DNA of 51,725 bases, taken from the NCBI GenBank assembly GCA_027858995.1, contig JAQIBP010000075.1, positions 1-51,725 on the forward strand. Direction: 5' to 3'. The notes beneath the pieces are model-generated. The model saw only the letters and a program-made list of their open reading frames with translations. It ran no database searches and was not told the origin of the DNA. The position numbers and the translations under genes were made by a program. Origin of the DNA: Deltaproteobacteria bacterium (lineage in GTDB: Bacteria > Desulfobacterota > Desulfobacteria > Desulfobacterales > Desulfobacteraceae). Positions 25,907-36,046 of this stretch are shown piece by piece. Every line of letters begins with the position of its first letter. The stretch's first letter is position 1.

Positions 25907-27604
25907 TTATTTTGTCCTGTTTTTTGCCATCTTTGCCCAAGCATCTCTCATTGTTACTGTTCTGTTAAAAACAGGACTGCTATTTGCAACATCTTTCATT
26001 TTTGAATCCATATTATCCCGGCAGAAATACCCAACTCTTTCAAACTGAAACACCTTTTCAGGTTTTGCATTGGCAAGGCTTTTCTCTAATTTGCATGATT
26101 CAATTTCCTGTAGAGATTCAGGATTTAAGTTTTCAATAAAATCCTGTTTATCTTTTTCAGGATCCTCATCCCTGAAAAGTCTGTCATAAAGCATCATTTT
26201 TGCATCAATGCAGTCTTTTGCATTAACCCAGTGGATAGTGCCTTTAACCTTTCTGCCGTCGGTCGCATTGCCACCTCGTGTTTCAGGATCATAGGTGCAG
26301 ATCAATTGAGTTACATTGCCGTTTTCATCTTTGATAATGTCCTTGCAGGTAACAAGATAGGCATATCTTAATCTTACTTCCCTTCCAGGTCCCAGGCGGA
26401 AGAATTTTTTTGGAGGGTCTTCCATGAAATCATCTCGTTCCACATAGATTTCTCTGGAAAAGGTAATTGTTCTTGTTCCCATCTCCTCTTTTTGTGGATG
26501 GTTTTTGGCAATAAGTTCTTCGGTTTTATCTTCAGGATAATTTTCAATAATAATTTTTAAAGGCTTTAAAACTCCCATGACTCTTGGAGCTTTTTCATTC
26601 AAGTCATTTCGAAGACAGGATTCGAGAAGTCCCATATCAATACGGCTCACTTTTTTGGAAACACCAATGGCATCACAAAAGTTTCTAATGGATTCAGGTG
26701 TATATCCTCTTCTTTTCATGCCTTCAAGTGTTGGCAGCCTTGGATCATCCCAGCCTTGCACATGATTGTCATCAACAAGTCTTTGAAGTTTTCTTTTGCT
26801 TAAAATTGTATAGTTGATATTCATTCTGGCAAATTCTATCTGCTGTGGATGGCATGGAGTTTCAAGCTCATCAAGGGTCCAGTCATACAAAGGTCTGTGA
26901 TCCTCAAATTCAAGGGAGCACAGAGAGTGGGTAATACCTTCAATGGAATCTGAAAGGCAGTGGGTAAAATCATACATGGGATAGATACACCACTTATCTC
27001 CGGTTCTTGGATGGACCGCTTTTTTAACTCTGTAAATTATGGGATCGCGAAGGTTTATATTGGGTGATTTCATATCAATTTTTGCCCTTAAAGTGTGTTC
27101 ACCTTCATCAAACTCACCGTTTTTCATTCTGGCAAAGAGAGCTAAATTCTCCTCCAATGATCTCTCCCTGTATGGGCTGTCTTTTCCCTTTTCAGTCAGA
27201 GTTCCTCTATATTCCCTGATATCATCGCCCTTAAGACTGCACACATAGGCCTTGTTTTTTTTAATGAGTTCAACTGCAAAATCATATAGATCATCAAAAT
27301 AATCAGATGCAAAAAGAGGATTTTCAAATTCAAAGCCAAGCCACTTAATGCTTGCTTTAATAGAATCAATATAGGTCTGTTTTTCCTTTGCAGGATTTGA
27401 ATCATCAAATCTTAAATTGCATCTGCCGTTAAATTTTCTGGCCATATTAAAATTGAGGCAGATGGATTTTGCATGTCCGATATGGAGATATCCATTTGGT
27501 TCCGGCGGAAAACGGGTATTGACCCTTCCACTGTTTTTATTGTTTTTTATATCTTCTCTTATAATTGATTCTATAAAATGTCCTTTTGTGTTTTCCTTGT
27601 CCAT
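25907..27604 (-). CDS. glnS: Glutaminyl-tRNA synthetase
   Basis: The class I synthetase has 565 residues, as usual for bacterial GlnRS. The N-terminal [17 protein letters not shown] (about 27-43) holds the HIGH motif. The second signature is ILSKRKL (about 268-274). The C-terminal beta-barrel anticodon-binding region follows from about 340. Direct glutaminylation by GlnS means that tRNA(Gln) need not be charged by the amidotransferase route. Its stop is about 70 bp before the aroG leader ORF, so some aroG transcripts could come from read-through. Confidence 0.96.
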   Translation of the reverse strand: MDKENTKGHFIESIIREDIKNNKNSGRVNTRFPPEPNGYLHIGHAKSICLNFNMARKFNGRCNLRFDDSNPAKEKQTYIDSIKASIKWLGFEFENPLFASDYFDDLYDFAVELIKKNKAYVCSLKGDDIREYRGTLTEKGKDSPYRERSLEENLALFARMKNGEFDEGEHTLRAKIDMKSPNINLRDPIIYRVKKAVHPRTGDKWCIYPMYDFTHCLSDSIEGITHSLCSLEFEDHRPLYDWTLDELETPCHPQQIEFARMNINYTILSKRKLQRLVDDNHVQGWDDPRLPTLEGMKRRGYTPESIRNFCDAIGVSKKVSRIDMGLLESCLRNDLNEKAPRVMGVLKPLKIIIENYPEDKTEELIAKNHPQKEEMGTRTITFSREIYVERDDFMEDPPKKFFRLGPGREVRLRYAYLVTCKDIIKDENGNVTQLICTYDPETRGGNATDGRKVKGTIHWVNAKDCIDAKMMLYDRLFRDEDPEKDKQDFIENLNPESLQEIESCKLEKSLANAKPEKVFQFERVGYFCRDNMDSKMKDVANSSPVFNRTVTMRDAWAKMAKNRTK

Positions 27605-27660
27605 AAAGTTTTGTATCCTTGGTTTATATGATAGTAGTGAGATTTGAGTAGTGAGTAATA

Positions 27661-27688
27661 ACCTGAAGGTCAGAACCTGAAGGTCAGA
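27661..27688. repeat. Perfect 14-bp tandem duplication upstream of glnS
   Basis: ACCTGAAGGTCAGA occurs twice head to tail. Each unit contains the small palindrome ACCTGAAGGT. It lies between the DUF6178-type gene and glnS, in the region expected to carry the glnS promoter or leader. Confidence 0.85.
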
Positions 27689-27725
27689 AACTGAGATTAG
27701 AATGGTGCAAGTTTTTTCTCATAAT

Positions 27726-29462
27726 TCAACTCTTTGTTAATAAAAAATGGGGGATAAACCGCGGATCAATATTTTCAGGATCCACTGCGGCGTATTCCTG
27801 CTCAAGTTCATTTATCAGATCTGTTAAAACTTCAAGACACTCTTTTGTCAGCTCTGTCTGCTTTATCCCTGTTGTTTCTGATACCCAGAAAATAAGATCA
27901 TTCAGTTGGATTTGATCATCTGTTTCAGATTCTGTTTTTTGGAATAAAGCTTTGAAAAAATCTTTAAAGATTGTTGTATCAATGGGTTCAAGATTGAGTG
28001 GCAATTTGAGCTTCTCCTTTGCCCACAAAGTTAAAATCAGTGTTTTATAGGTTAAAATGCCGAGCTTAAAAGATTTAATATCAATATTGAGTTTGCCTAT
28101 GATTGTATCTGCAGCGATTATCTGTTTTAATAGACGACTTGTCTGGTGAATATCTGCAATGGATTTAAAGTTTGAGTATAGTTCTCCTGACGCATAATTT
28201 TTAAAAAACAAGGGCCGGTCAAGAAAAAGGCCACCAATAACACCCAGGAAATTTTCCCCAAGAAAACTTAAGGGAAGATTGTTTTTGTTTGTAAAGCTTT
28301 GTTTAAACCAGTTAACAGCTTTTGTTTTCAGTTTAATACCGGCTCTTGATCCGGTTCTGAAAATATCTTCCAGGAAATATTTTAAGATCACATCCCTTGC
28401 AAGTTCAGGTTTTAGTTTCCCTTTTAATATGATTTCAAGACCAAGATTCAGATAATCACAAGTTTTTATAATAGCTTTTTCAAGATCTTCTTTTGCCTTG
28501 AGTTTTATCTTGTCTGCCGAGATGACTTTATTGATCAATGCAGCAAGCTCTGATTCAATGAGAAGAATCAGTTTGGGATCAAACAATTTTAAAGATTTGA
28601 CAAACAGATTATCCCCTTTGAGAAATTGTGAGAAAAACTGGGGGGGTAGAGGTATTTCAGGGTCATACTCTTTTTGTTTAAGCGATGAATTATCAGGACG
28701 TTTTCGCAGGGAATCAATCCTTGCGGGTTGATAAATTCCCATGGCTTCATGAAATGGTAAAAAACCTTTTTCAGCAAGCCGCAGGTTTTTAAGACGGAAT
28801 TCCTCCTCTTCAATTTCAGAGGGCAGTACAGATTCAGTTTCAAGCAAAATTCCGTGGAATACAGACAGGTCCATCTGGGCTACAGCTTTTAGCATCTTCT
28901 CTATTAATTCCCACGCTTCCTGACTGTTTTTAGGTTTTGAAGGTTCATCATCCCTGTTTTTTGGTTTTTCAGGAAATCTAAAATAGAATTTATCATCTAT
29001 GGTGATATAGTCATTAAAATCTTCTGGAGGTAGTTCATCATGCTCCCTGATTTTAACCACCATATTTTTGAACAGGTAAAATTCAAAAAACGCTGGTTTT
29101 TCCTTTACAGCCCACCGCAAAAGTCTATGGGGATCTGCCTTGTACAAAACATCAAATATTTTTGTCATATATTCAATATCAATGCGGTCATTGTCCCACA
29201 CCTCCACATCGAGAACATATTCCCACTGCTCTGAAGTTGCCATGGCAAGGACAGGAATAAAATCATAGGGCCCGATTTTATGCATTAAATAGTACAAGTC
29301 CTGGTCAGGAAAAGATTGTGTCAAGGTGGCAGGCGCTTTTGCATCAAGTATCATGTCCAGGGCTTTTTCAGAATCACTGACAATTATTTCATGGCGCTGC
29401 TGCCGCAGTTTTATCTCTTTTTTCTGGATATTTACAAGTCTGTAATCTTTTTCATCATTCAT
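27726..29462 (-). CDS. DUF6178-type conserved protein, function unknown
   Basis: The 578-residue soluble protein has no signal peptide or membrane helix. The N-terminal region SQSFPDQDLYYLMHKIGPYDFIPVLAMAT and EYVLDVEVWDNDRIDIEYM resemble the DUF6178 family, which I associate with Desulfobacterota. The rest is mostly alpha-helical with leucine-rich stretches. No catalytic motif is visible. It stands alone between nitroreductase and glnS, and its role cannot be stated. The family call is from memory of sequence style and should be treated as probable. Confidence 0.65.
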   Translation of the reverse strand: MNDEKDYRLVNIQKKEIKLRQQRHEIIVSDSEKALDMILDAKAPATLTQSFPDQDLYYLMHKIGPYDFIPVLAMATSEQWEYVLDVEVWDNDRIDIEYMTKIFDVLYKADPHRLLRWAVKEKPAFFEFYLFKNMVVKIREHDELPPEDFNDYITIDDKFYFRFPEKPKNRDDEPSKPKNSQEAWELIEKMLKAVAQMDLSVFHGILLETESVLPSEIEEEEFRLKNLRLAEKGFLPFHEAMGIYQPARIDSLRKRPDNSSLKQKEYDPEIPLPPQFFSQFLKGDNLFVKSLKLFDPKLILLIESELAALINKVISADKIKLKAKEDLEKAIIKTCDYLNLGLEIILKGKLKPELARDVILKYFLEDIFRTGSRAGIKLKTKAVNWFKQSFTNKNNLPLSFLGENFLGVIGGLFLDRPLFFKNYASGELYSNFKSIADIHQTSRLLKQIIAADTIIGKLNIDIKSFKLGILTYKTLILTLWAKEKLKLPLNLEPIDTTIFKDFFKALFQKTESETDDQIQLNDLIFWVSETTGIKQTELTKECLEVLTDLINELEQEYAAVDPENIDPRFIPHFLLTKS

Positions 29463-29552
29463 TGTCTATATGCTCATCTGTTTTTTTCTAATGTTTGTTG
29501 AATTTTTAAATTAAAGAGGGTTCCATCTCTTAATTATTAATTATTCATTTTT

Positions 29553-30158
29553 TCACCATGTGCTTATAATAAGCTCTTCCACTTTTCTTTTGGGAACATG
29601 GTGTACCTGGTTTTCATCTCTCCAGTACTTTATATCTCCATCTTTGCCAATATCATCAATCTGTATCTCTTCCACTGGTTTTCCAATGGCCAGCACAAGT
29701 TTGGGTTCCAGGTGCCCGGCAATATTCAAGGTTTTTTTAAGCTTTTTAATATTAATGGCTGCAAACATGCAGCCGCCAAGCCCCATGAATCTTGCTCCGA
29801 GAAGCATGGTCTGTGCTGTGATGCCATGATCACACCAGAATCTGTCAGATACATTATGATCTCCCAATATAATAATATAAGCCCCGGGCATCTCCTCTTT
29901 CACAGGGCCTTTCCAATCTCTAAGATAAGCTGCCCAGCCAAGGCAGGAAAAGATTTCTGAGTTTTTATTTTCATCACAGCATATAACATATTTCAGAGGC
30001 TGCATATTGGCGGCGGAGGCACAGTTGCGGGCAAGGTCGATTAGTTGTCTTAAAGTTTTCTCATCAATTTTATGGGAGTTGTCAAACCTTCGACAGGATC
30101 TGTTTCTCTTTACGATATTTTGAAAATCTGTAAATAATTTTTGTTTTGATGTAGTCAT
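29553..30158 (-). CDS. Nitroreductase-family flavoprotein
   Basis: The 201-residue FMN-dependent oxidoreductase is of the nitroreductase fold. Family features: KRNRSCRRFDNSHKID near the N-terminus (FMN phosphate-binding arginines), LARNCASAANMQPLKY (about 47-62), HDHGI-like CDHGITAQTMLLGARFMGLGGCMFAA (about 109-134) and LAIGKPVEE. It lies 3 bp after rdgB on the same strand, so the two are co-transcribed. The substrate is unknown. Confidence 0.85.
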   Translation of the reverse strand: MTTSKQKLFTDFQNIVKRNRSCRRFDNSHKIDEKTLRQLIDLARNCASAANMQPLKYVICCDENKNSEIFSCLGWAAYLRDWKGPVKEEMPGAYIIILGDHNVSDRFWCDHGITAQTMLLGARFMGLGGCMFAAINIKKLKKTLNIAGHLEPKLVLAIGKPVEEIQIDDIGKDGDIKYWRDENQVHHVPKRKVEELIISTW

Positions 30159-30161
30159 GAT

Positions 30162-30806
30162 TTATCCCCTTTTACACTCCACCTGTTCAAATTTTGGCAT
30201 ATTAATATCAATCCATTCAATAATTTTATCCATCTCATCTGCAATCTCCTTTAAAGCTTTCCCTCTGTGGCTGACCCTTCCTTTCTCCTGAATACTCAAC
30301 TGGGCAAATGTCTTATTAAATTCAGAATAGAAAAATAGAGGATCGTATCCAAAACCATTGACACCAACAGGTTTTTTAGTGATAACACCTTGACACTCCC
30401 CTTCATAGGTCAAGGCAGCTCCGGTGGGTACAGCAATGGAAATTACACATTTAAAGGATGCATTGCGGTTATCTTTATCCTTTAAATCATCCAGCATTTT
30501 ATTAACATTGTCAGCATCTGTGGCATTTTTACCTGCATATCTTGCAGACCAGACTCCCGGCGCACCATCAAGGGCTTCAACGCAAAGCCCTGAATCATCT
30601 GCCATGGCAGGATACCCTAAAACCCGTGCAGTAAAAGAAGCTTTTTTATATGCATTGTCATCAAAGGTTGTGCCATCTTCAATAACTTCAGGTATTTGAC
30701 CAAAATCATCAAGGTTTTTAATCTCAACTGGAAAGCCTTTTAAAAGCTCATTGATTTCCCTTGTTTTTCCCTGGTTGGTTGTTGCAAGAACTATTATCTG
30801 TTTCAA
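30162..30806 (-). CDS. rdgB: RdgB/HAM1 non-canonical purine NTP pyrophosphatase
   Basis: The enzyme hydrolyses dITP/XTP to the monophosphate, keeping deaminated purines out of DNA and RNA. N-terminal LATTNQGKTREI, the central ADDSGLCVEALDGAPGVWSARYAG (about 68-91), GFGYDPLFF (about 150-158) and C-terminal SHRGKAL are all present. The protein is 214 residues with a short extended C-terminus. It is first of the rdgB-nitroreductase pair. Confidence 0.95.
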   Translation of the reverse strand: MKQIIVLATTNQGKTREINELLKGFPVEIKNLDDFGQIPEVIEDGTTFDDNAYKKASFTARVLGYPAMADDSGLCVEALDGAPGVWSARYAGKNATDADNVNKMLDDLKDKDNRNASFKCVISIAVPTGAALTYEGECQGVITKKPVGVNGFGYDPLFFYSEFNKTFAQLSIQEKGRVSHRGKALKEIADEMDKIIEWIDINMPKFEQVECKRG

Positions 30807-30861
30807 TTATATACTCCAAATGGTTTACAGGTTTTTGTTAATCAGGCAATAATATAAGACT

Positions 30862-31068
30862 ATGCACACTTTTTGTAAAGTCTGGGGCTCTTTTTTAATG
30901 AGTCATCTTGTATTTGTTACCTTAAAATATCATAATATAGAAAAATTTTTAAAAAAAAAAGAGAAAAGAGATATGAGTGAATTCGCCAATGCCATGGAAG
31001 TGTATGGAATTGCATCGGGCATTGTTGTCATGCTTGAAAAAATTGCCATGAAACACGGTGTGAACTGA
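30862..31068 (+). CDS. Small hypothetical protein, doubtful
   Basis: A 68-codon frame (ATG at 30862, TGA at 31066-31068), or only 31 codons if the ATG at 30973 is used, which has GAGAAAAGAGAT upstream. The 31-residue version is an amphipathic stretch starting MSEFANAMEVYG. I do not recognise it and codon evidence is too short to judge. It lies between the divergent rdgB and pilin genes. Confidence 0.3.
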   Translation: MHTFCKVWGSFLMSHLVFVTLKYHNIEKFLKKKEKRDMSEFANAMEVYGIASGIVVMLEKIAMKHGVN

Positions 31069-31122
31069 AAAGAAATTAACTACTGTTTTATCAACAAACA
31101 GACCAAATGAATTGACACCGTG
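31054..31122. other. Nested inverted repeats before the pilin gene
   Basis: Outer arms CACGGTGT (31054-31061) and ACACCGTG (31115-31122) are perfect complements. Inside them CTGTTT and AAACAG form a second 6-bp stem near 31084-31102. No T run follows, so it is not a standard terminator. It may be a structured leader or nothing. Confidence 0.3.
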
Positions 31123-31214
31123 ATATGTTTATGAAATTGTAGTGTTTATTGTGTTCTACACCTGTTTTATTGTCTATGGATATAAGTCTCAAAGTGTCTG
31201 CATGGAGTCAGATA

Positions 31215-31715
31215 TTGTTAAAACAATATAGAAAAATAAAAACCTCAGGTTTCACACTTATCGAATTGATGATCGTCATGGCGATAATCGGTACCCTTGC
31301 TGGTATTGCAATTCCATCTTTTTTAAATTATAGAAACAAAGCGATACTTATCCGTTGTATAGAAGAAATAAAAATCATTGAAAAAGAGATACTCAGTTTC
31401 TATTTAACAGGTGACAGATTTTCTGATGACCTTGATGAGATAGGACTTGGAACAATGAGAGACCCCTGGGGTAACCCCTATGAGTATTTGTCTGCTGAGT
31501 CTGTTAAAAAAGATAAAGATGATAAAGATAAAGATGATGTAAAACCAGGTAAAATGAGGAAAGATCATTTTCTGGTGCCTGTAAATACTGATTTTGATCT
31601 TTACAGCAAGGGGCCAGATGGTGACAGTAAAGCTCCATTTACAGCAAAAGCAAGCAGAGATGATATTGTCCGTGCAAATAACGGCCGGTATATAGGCCCT
31701 GTTTCAGGGTATTAG
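31215..31715 (+). CDS. Type IV pilin-like / pseudopilin protein (GspG-like)
   Basis: The class III signal reads TSG then FTLIELMIVMAIIGTLAGIAIPSF, cleaved before Phe by prepilin peptidase. The glutamate at +5 is present. I chose the TTG at 31215: GGAG lies 7 bp upstream and the resulting leader is 12 basic residues, normal for the family. Upstream in-frame starts would give leaders of 26 or more. The C-terminal part has MRDPWGNPYEYLS, SKGPDGDS and NNGR, typical of GspG-like major pseudopilins. A Lys/Asp repeat tract (KDKDDKDKDD) interrupts it. It lies 13 bp before the HD-GYP gene. Confidence 0.8.
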   Translation: MLKQYRKIKTSGFTLIELMIVMAIIGTLAGIAIPSFLNYRNKAILIRCIEEIKIIEKEILSFYLTGDRFSDDLDEIGLGTMRDPWGNPYEYLSAESVKKDKDDKDKDDVKPGKMRKDHFLVPVNTDFDLYSKGPDGDSKAPFTAKASRDDIVRANNGRYIGPVSGY

Positions 31716-31728
31716 AGGAGATAAGAAT

Positions 31729-33801
31729 ATGAAGATCCAAGGCTCATTTTTTCGCAGCAAAGTTGCTCAAAGAATTTTCTTTTTATTTGTTTTATGTGCT
31801 CTAATCCCGATTTTTACACTTTTTTTTATTTCCTATACTCAGGTTTCCACACAACTCAAGAATCAGAACGTTAGACGGCTTCAAAATTCAGCAAAAGCTC
31901 ATGGCATGTCAATTTATGAAAGGTTTTTGTTTTTAGAGAGCAATATGCAGTTGATTTTTTCAAATGGAATCAGGCAGGCTGATTTTAAAAAAAAATTAAC
32001 AAAATATTTTGATGCAATTGCCTTAATAAATTCTTCGGGAAAGGTAGATGCTTTATTGGGTAAAATTGATATTCCTTCCCATGACATCATGGATAAAGCA
32101 TCCAACATTAAAAATGGTATTACAAAGATCTTTTTTGAAAACGGTTCTCAAGACAACACCCCTGCCAAAGTATATATGCTGATGAAAAATATTTCTGACA
32201 ATCAAAACAGTGAGGTTCTGATCGGGAAAATCAATATTAACCATTTATGGGGGATTGGAGAGGACAACATGTTGCCTCCCCTGACAGACCTTGGTGTTGT
32301 TGACCAATACAGAAAAGTTTTGATCTCTTCATTTCCTGTTAGCAATGATGTGATGCAGAAGATGACCATGAAAGCAAAAAGAGACAATATCAGATCTTTC
32401 AGCTACAAGGATAGTGGAAATACATATTTTATTAGTTATTGGCCAATGTTTATGCAATCAAGATTTGATGCACCCACTTTAACTGTTATTTTAAGAAACA
32501 ACAGTTCTGATGCTCTCGCTTCACTCTCAAAATTTAAAAAAACATTTCCTCTGATTATACTTTTAACTGTCTGGATAATCCTTCTTTTCAGTATCCAGCA
32601 GATCCGTAAGAGTCTTATACCACTCGAAAGAATAAAAGAGGGAACCCTTAGAGTAGCCAAACAAAATTTTAAAGAAAAGGTTATCGTCACAAGTAATGAT
32701 GAGTTTGAAGAGGTTGCTAATTCGTTTAATATAATGTCTCATCAGATTAGCCGTCAATTTGATGCATTAACCACAAGATCGGAAATTGACAGGACGATAT
32801 TATCTTCTCTGACCTCTATAAAAATTATTAATACAGCGCTCAAAAGAATGTTCCTCTTTTTTTCGTGTGATTCCATCAGCATAAACCTTGTTGTTGAAAA
32901 AAAAACAAACACTCTGCATTCGTATTTTTCAAATGATATTAAAATTCGTAAACCCCAGGAAGAATTTTTTGATATTTCATCTAAAGGATATGAAAAACTG
33001 TCTCAACAGCCGGTCCATATTTTAATTAACAGAGAAAAAGATAAAACTGACCTGTTGTTTTTACCTGAAATGCAAAAAGGCAAACTGTTTTTGATCCTGC
33101 CTCTTATTTTTGACGGCATCTTAAAAGGCACCATTGTACTTGGCTATTTAAAGGAGGATCCTTTATCTGATAGTGAGTTAAAACATGCCCGTCAAATTGC
33201 AGACCAGGTGATGGTTGCTCTTTCAAATGCATCACTGCTTGAAGATTTGGAAAAACTCAATCTCGGGGCTTTGGAAGCTTTGGCAAGAGCTGTTGATGCG
33301 AAATCAGCATGGACGGCCGGTCATACAGAGAGGGTGACAAACTTAACACTGGAAATTGCCAAGGTAATGGGATTACCATTAAAGGAGATTGAAATATTAA
33401 GGCGAGCAGCCTATTTACATGATATCGGTAAAATAGGAATTCCTGTTGCCATCTTAGATAAGCCAGGCAAATTAACTGATGAGGAATTTACCATAATAAA
33501 AGATCATCCTTCCATAGGAGCAAAAATTCTTGAACCCATAAAAGCCTATGAAGATATTATACCAATAGTTGAGCAGCATCACGAAAAGTTTGATGGAAAG
33601 GGCTATCCCCATGGTCTGTCCGGAGAAGATATCACTTTAGGCGCCAGAATTATGGCAGTTGCAGATGTCTATGATGCTGTAGTGTCAGACAGGCCATATC
33701 GGAATGGATGGATCCATGAGAAAGCAGTTAAGATGATTACCGAGAATGCAGGTACACATTTTGATCCTAAAGTTGTTAATGCATTTTTGGCTGTAATATG
33801 A
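31729..33801 (+). CDS. Membrane HD-GYP protein (putative cyclic-di-GMP phosphodiesterase)
   Basis: 690 residues. A first membrane helix (about 14-35) is followed by an extracytoplasmic sensor region (about 40-265). Then come a second helix (about 270-288), a HAMP domain (about 290-345, KQNFKEKVIVTSNDEFEEVANSFN), a GAF-like region (about 365-495) and a C-terminal HD-GYP domain. The catalytic motifs are HTERV, YLHDIGKIGIP, HHEKFDGKGYPHGL and MAVADVYDAV. All expected metal ligands appear present, so activity is likely. It has a strong GAGGAG site and follows the pilin gene closely, suggesting c-di-GMP control of that pilus or secretion system. Confidence 0.93.
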   Translation: MKIQGSFFRSKVAQRIFFLFVLCALIPIFTLFFISYTQVSTQLKNQNVRRLQNSAKAHGMSIYERFLFLESNMQLIFSNGIRQADFKKKLTKYFDAIALINSSGKVDALLGKIDIPSHDIMDKASNIKNGITKIFFENGSQDNTPAKVYMLMKNISDNQNSEVLIGKININHLWGIGEDNMLPPLTDLGVVDQYRKVLISSFPVSNDVMQKMTMKAKRDNIRSFSYKDSGNTYFISYWPMFMQSRFDAPTLTVILRNNSSDALASLSKFKKTFPLIILLTVWIILLFSIQQIRKSLIPLERIKEGTLRVAKQNFKEKVIVTSNDEFEEVANSFNIMSHQISRQFDALTTRSEIDRTILSSLTSIKIINTALKRMFLFFSCDSISINLVVEKKTNTLHSYFSNDIKIRKPQEEFFDISSKGYEKLSQQPVHILINREKDKTDLLFLPEMQKGKLFLILPLIFDGILKGTIVLGYLKEDPLSDSELKHARQIADQVMVALSNASLLEDLEKLNLGALEALARAVDAKSAWTAGHTERVTNLTLEIAKVMGLPLKEIEILRRAAYLHDIGKIGIPVAILDKPGKLTDEEFTIIKDHPSIGAKILEPIKAYEDIIPIVEQHHEKFDGKGYPHGLSGEDITLGARIMAVADVYDAVVSDRPYRNGWIHEKAVKMITENAGTHFDPKVVNAFLAVI

Positions 33802-33847
33802 AAAAACAGAGCAGTTTAAAACCTGTGGTTAATATGGAAAAGATAGA

Positions 33848-34243
33848 ATGCACACTTTTATAAAAACAAAAGGTCTGATTTTTCTGGTGGTTTTCATCCT
33901 TATTTCACTGTTGCTGCAAAGCTGTGAAAAAGATAATTCTGTTGAATTTCCATCCTCACTAAAAGGTACCTGGGTGACTGATGAATTAAAATATAAAAAT
34001 AGATATATTGATATTGATGAACTGGCAATTACACTTGGGACAGGCAAAGGGACATCAAATACACTTTTAATTGATAAAATAATAAAAAAGAATAAAAAAC
34101 CAATGGTTGAATGGATATTCCTTTGTAAGAACAGGGAAGGAGCTTCCATTGAGTTTGTCATAATACATAATAGTGATCATGATGGCAATCTATTGTACTT
34201 AAGAAATATGAAAAAGATCAAATGGCGAAAGGTTGAATATTAA
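33848..34243 (+). CDS. Small putative lipoprotein
   Basis: The 131-residue protein has a signal peptide and lipobox LLQSC (about 22-26), followed by EKDNSVEFPSSLKGTWVTDELKYKN. The pattern S-L-K-G-T-W-V is common in lipocalin-like or calycin-type small lipoproteins, but the fold is not proven. It lies 46 bp after the HD-GYP gene in the same direction and may be co-transcribed. Confidence 0.65.
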   Translation: MHTFIKTKGLIFLVVFILISLLLQSCEKDNSVEFPSSLKGTWVTDELKYKNRYIDIDELAITLGTGKGTSNTLLIDKIIKKNKKPMVEWIFLCKNREGASIEFVIIHNSDHDGNLLYLRNMKKIKWRKVEY

Positions 34244-34393
34244 ATATTTTTATCAACCCGTTCTGACCCAGATTATCTTATCCGCCCTAAAGCAATCTGT
34301 TTTTTCATAGGATTTAAAAAAACAATCAAGGGCTTTTAACAATTATTTTTTCAATGCTTGACCTTTTATTAGAGATACTGCACTTTATAAATC

Positions 34394-35941
34394 ATGAGTT
34401 TTTCTGATTTAAAAAATGAATATGATATTATTGTGATTGGCGGCGGTATTACTGGAGCTGGCGTGTTTTATGAAGCCGTGCAAAGCGGCTGGAAACCTCT
34501 TTTGCTTGAAGCAAGGGATTTTGCCTGGGGCACATCAAGCAGGTCTTCAAAAATGGTTCATGGAGGATTGCGCTATCTTAAGCAGGGTAAGCTTTTATTG
34601 ACAAAAGAGGCTGTTAAACAGCGTGAATTATTACTGAAAACATACCCAGGGCTTGTAACTCCCTTAAAGTTTATTATGCCGGTATTCGGCCATTATGGTC
34701 CTTCCATGATTGCCATGAAAACAGGGCTTACTATTTATAGCTTTATGGCAGGGGAAAAACAGCATGAGATTTATTCAAAAGCCCAGACCATTGAGAAAAT
34801 CCCTGGGATTCGAAGAGAAAACCTTGTCTCGGCTGTTGGCTTTAAAGATGCCCAGGTGGATGATGCAAGGCTTGTTTTACGGTTGATTCATAGAGGGAAA
34901 CTTCTCGGTGGCAAAGCTTTGAATTATACAAAAGTAGAGGGGATTAAAAGAGATCAAAAGGGAGATATTGCAGGGGTGGATATCACGGATGAAGAAACGG
35001 GCAGAGCATTTGAAATTAAAACCAGGGTGGTTATAAATGCTACAGGAGCCTTTGCAGAACAGCTTCACCCACGTCCTGGGAAAGGATTGCATATACGGCC
35101 GTTAAGGGGAAGTCATCTGATTTTTCCCGGAAAAAAATTTCCTCTAAAGCAGGTTATAAGTTTTATTCATCCACAAGATTCAAGACCTGTTTTTTTGTTT
35201 CCATGGGAAGGTTGTATTGTTCTTGGTACAACCGATGTTGACCATGATCAGGATATAAAAGCAGAACCATTTGTTACAATGGATGAGGCTGATTATTTAA
35301 TGGAAGGTTTAAAATATATCCTGCCAAATGTTAATTTGTCTTTAAAAGAGTGCATATCTTCTTTTGCAGGGGTTCGACCGGTTTTGAGCAGAAAAAACAA
35401 GTCTGCATCTAAGGAATCCAGAGAACATGTTGTATGGAAAGATAAGGGGTTGATAACTGTCACAGGAGGAAAGCTTACTACTTTTCAACTACTTGCCAAA
35501 GATGCACTAAAGGCTGCAAAACCATATCTGCCAAGGCCGGTAGATATGAATATGGAACCAAAGCCAGAAAAACAAAACTACAGTGAACTGTGGAAAGTAT
35601 CAAAGGATATTCAGGAGAGATTGACAGGCCGTTATGGTATTTCAGGGTGTCAAAAAATCAGAAATTATGATGAAAAGTTTTTTCTGCCCATTGAAACTAC
35701 AAAAACTCTCTGGACGGAAATTGTTTATGCTGCCGAACATGAGAATATATGCCATCTTAGTGATCTTTTACTGCGCAGAGTCAGAATTGGATTACTTCTT
35801 CCCCAGGGTGGAACAGATATTTTAGAGAGGGTTGAATCCCTGTGCAAACCATATTTGTCATGGGATAATAAAAGATGGTACAAAGAGAAAAAAGATTATA
35901 TTAAACTTTGGAAGAGTTTTTACACACCACCTATTATATGA
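34394..35941 (+). CDS. glpD: Glycerol-3-phosphate dehydrogenase, FAD-dependent
   Basis: The flavoprotein oxidises sn-glycerol 3-phosphate to dihydroxyacetone phosphate, passing electrons to quinone. The N-terminal Rossmann motif VIGGGITGAGVFYEAVQSG (about 14-32) binds FAD. GTSSRSSKMVHGGLRYLKQGK (about 45-65) and TGGKLTTFQLLAKDA are family signatures. 515 residues, full length. It begins a run of four genes with a kinase, an alkyl-DHAP-synthase-like flavoprotein and a glycosyltransferase. This implies that the DHAP it makes may feed lipid or glycolipid synthesis as well as glycerol catabolism. Confidence 0.9.
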   Translation: MSFSDLKNEYDIIVIGGGITGAGVFYEAVQSGWKPLLLEARDFAWGTSSRSSKMVHGGLRYLKQGKLLLTKEAVKQRELLLKTYPGLVTPLKFIMPVFGHYGPSMIAMKTGLTIYSFMAGEKQHEIYSKAQTIEKIPGIRRENLVSAVGFKDAQVDDARLVLRLIHRGKLLGGKALNYTKVEGIKRDQKGDIAGVDITDEETGRAFEIKTRVVINATGAFAEQLHPRPGKGLHIRPLRGSHLIFPGKKFPLKQVISFIHPQDSRPVFLFPWEGCIVLGTTDVDHDQDIKAEPFVTMDEADYLMEGLKYILPNVNLSLKECISSFAGVRPVLSRKNKSASKESREHVVWKDKGLITVTGGKLTTFQLLAKDALKAAKPYLPRPVDMNMEPKPEKQNYSELWKVSKDIQERLTGRYGISGCQKIRNYDEKFFLPIETTKTLWTEIVYAAEHENICHLSDLLLRRVRIGLLLPQGGTDILERVESLCKPYLSWDNKRWYKEKKDYIKLWKSFYTPPII

Positions 35942-36046
35942 AAGATCAATTAAATAATTATATTTTTTTCATACTTTGTTGTGTGGCAATCCGAAAATTA
36001 CAAATCAGATCTGCCATATGGCAGTTAATGAAACAGGAGTTTTGAT

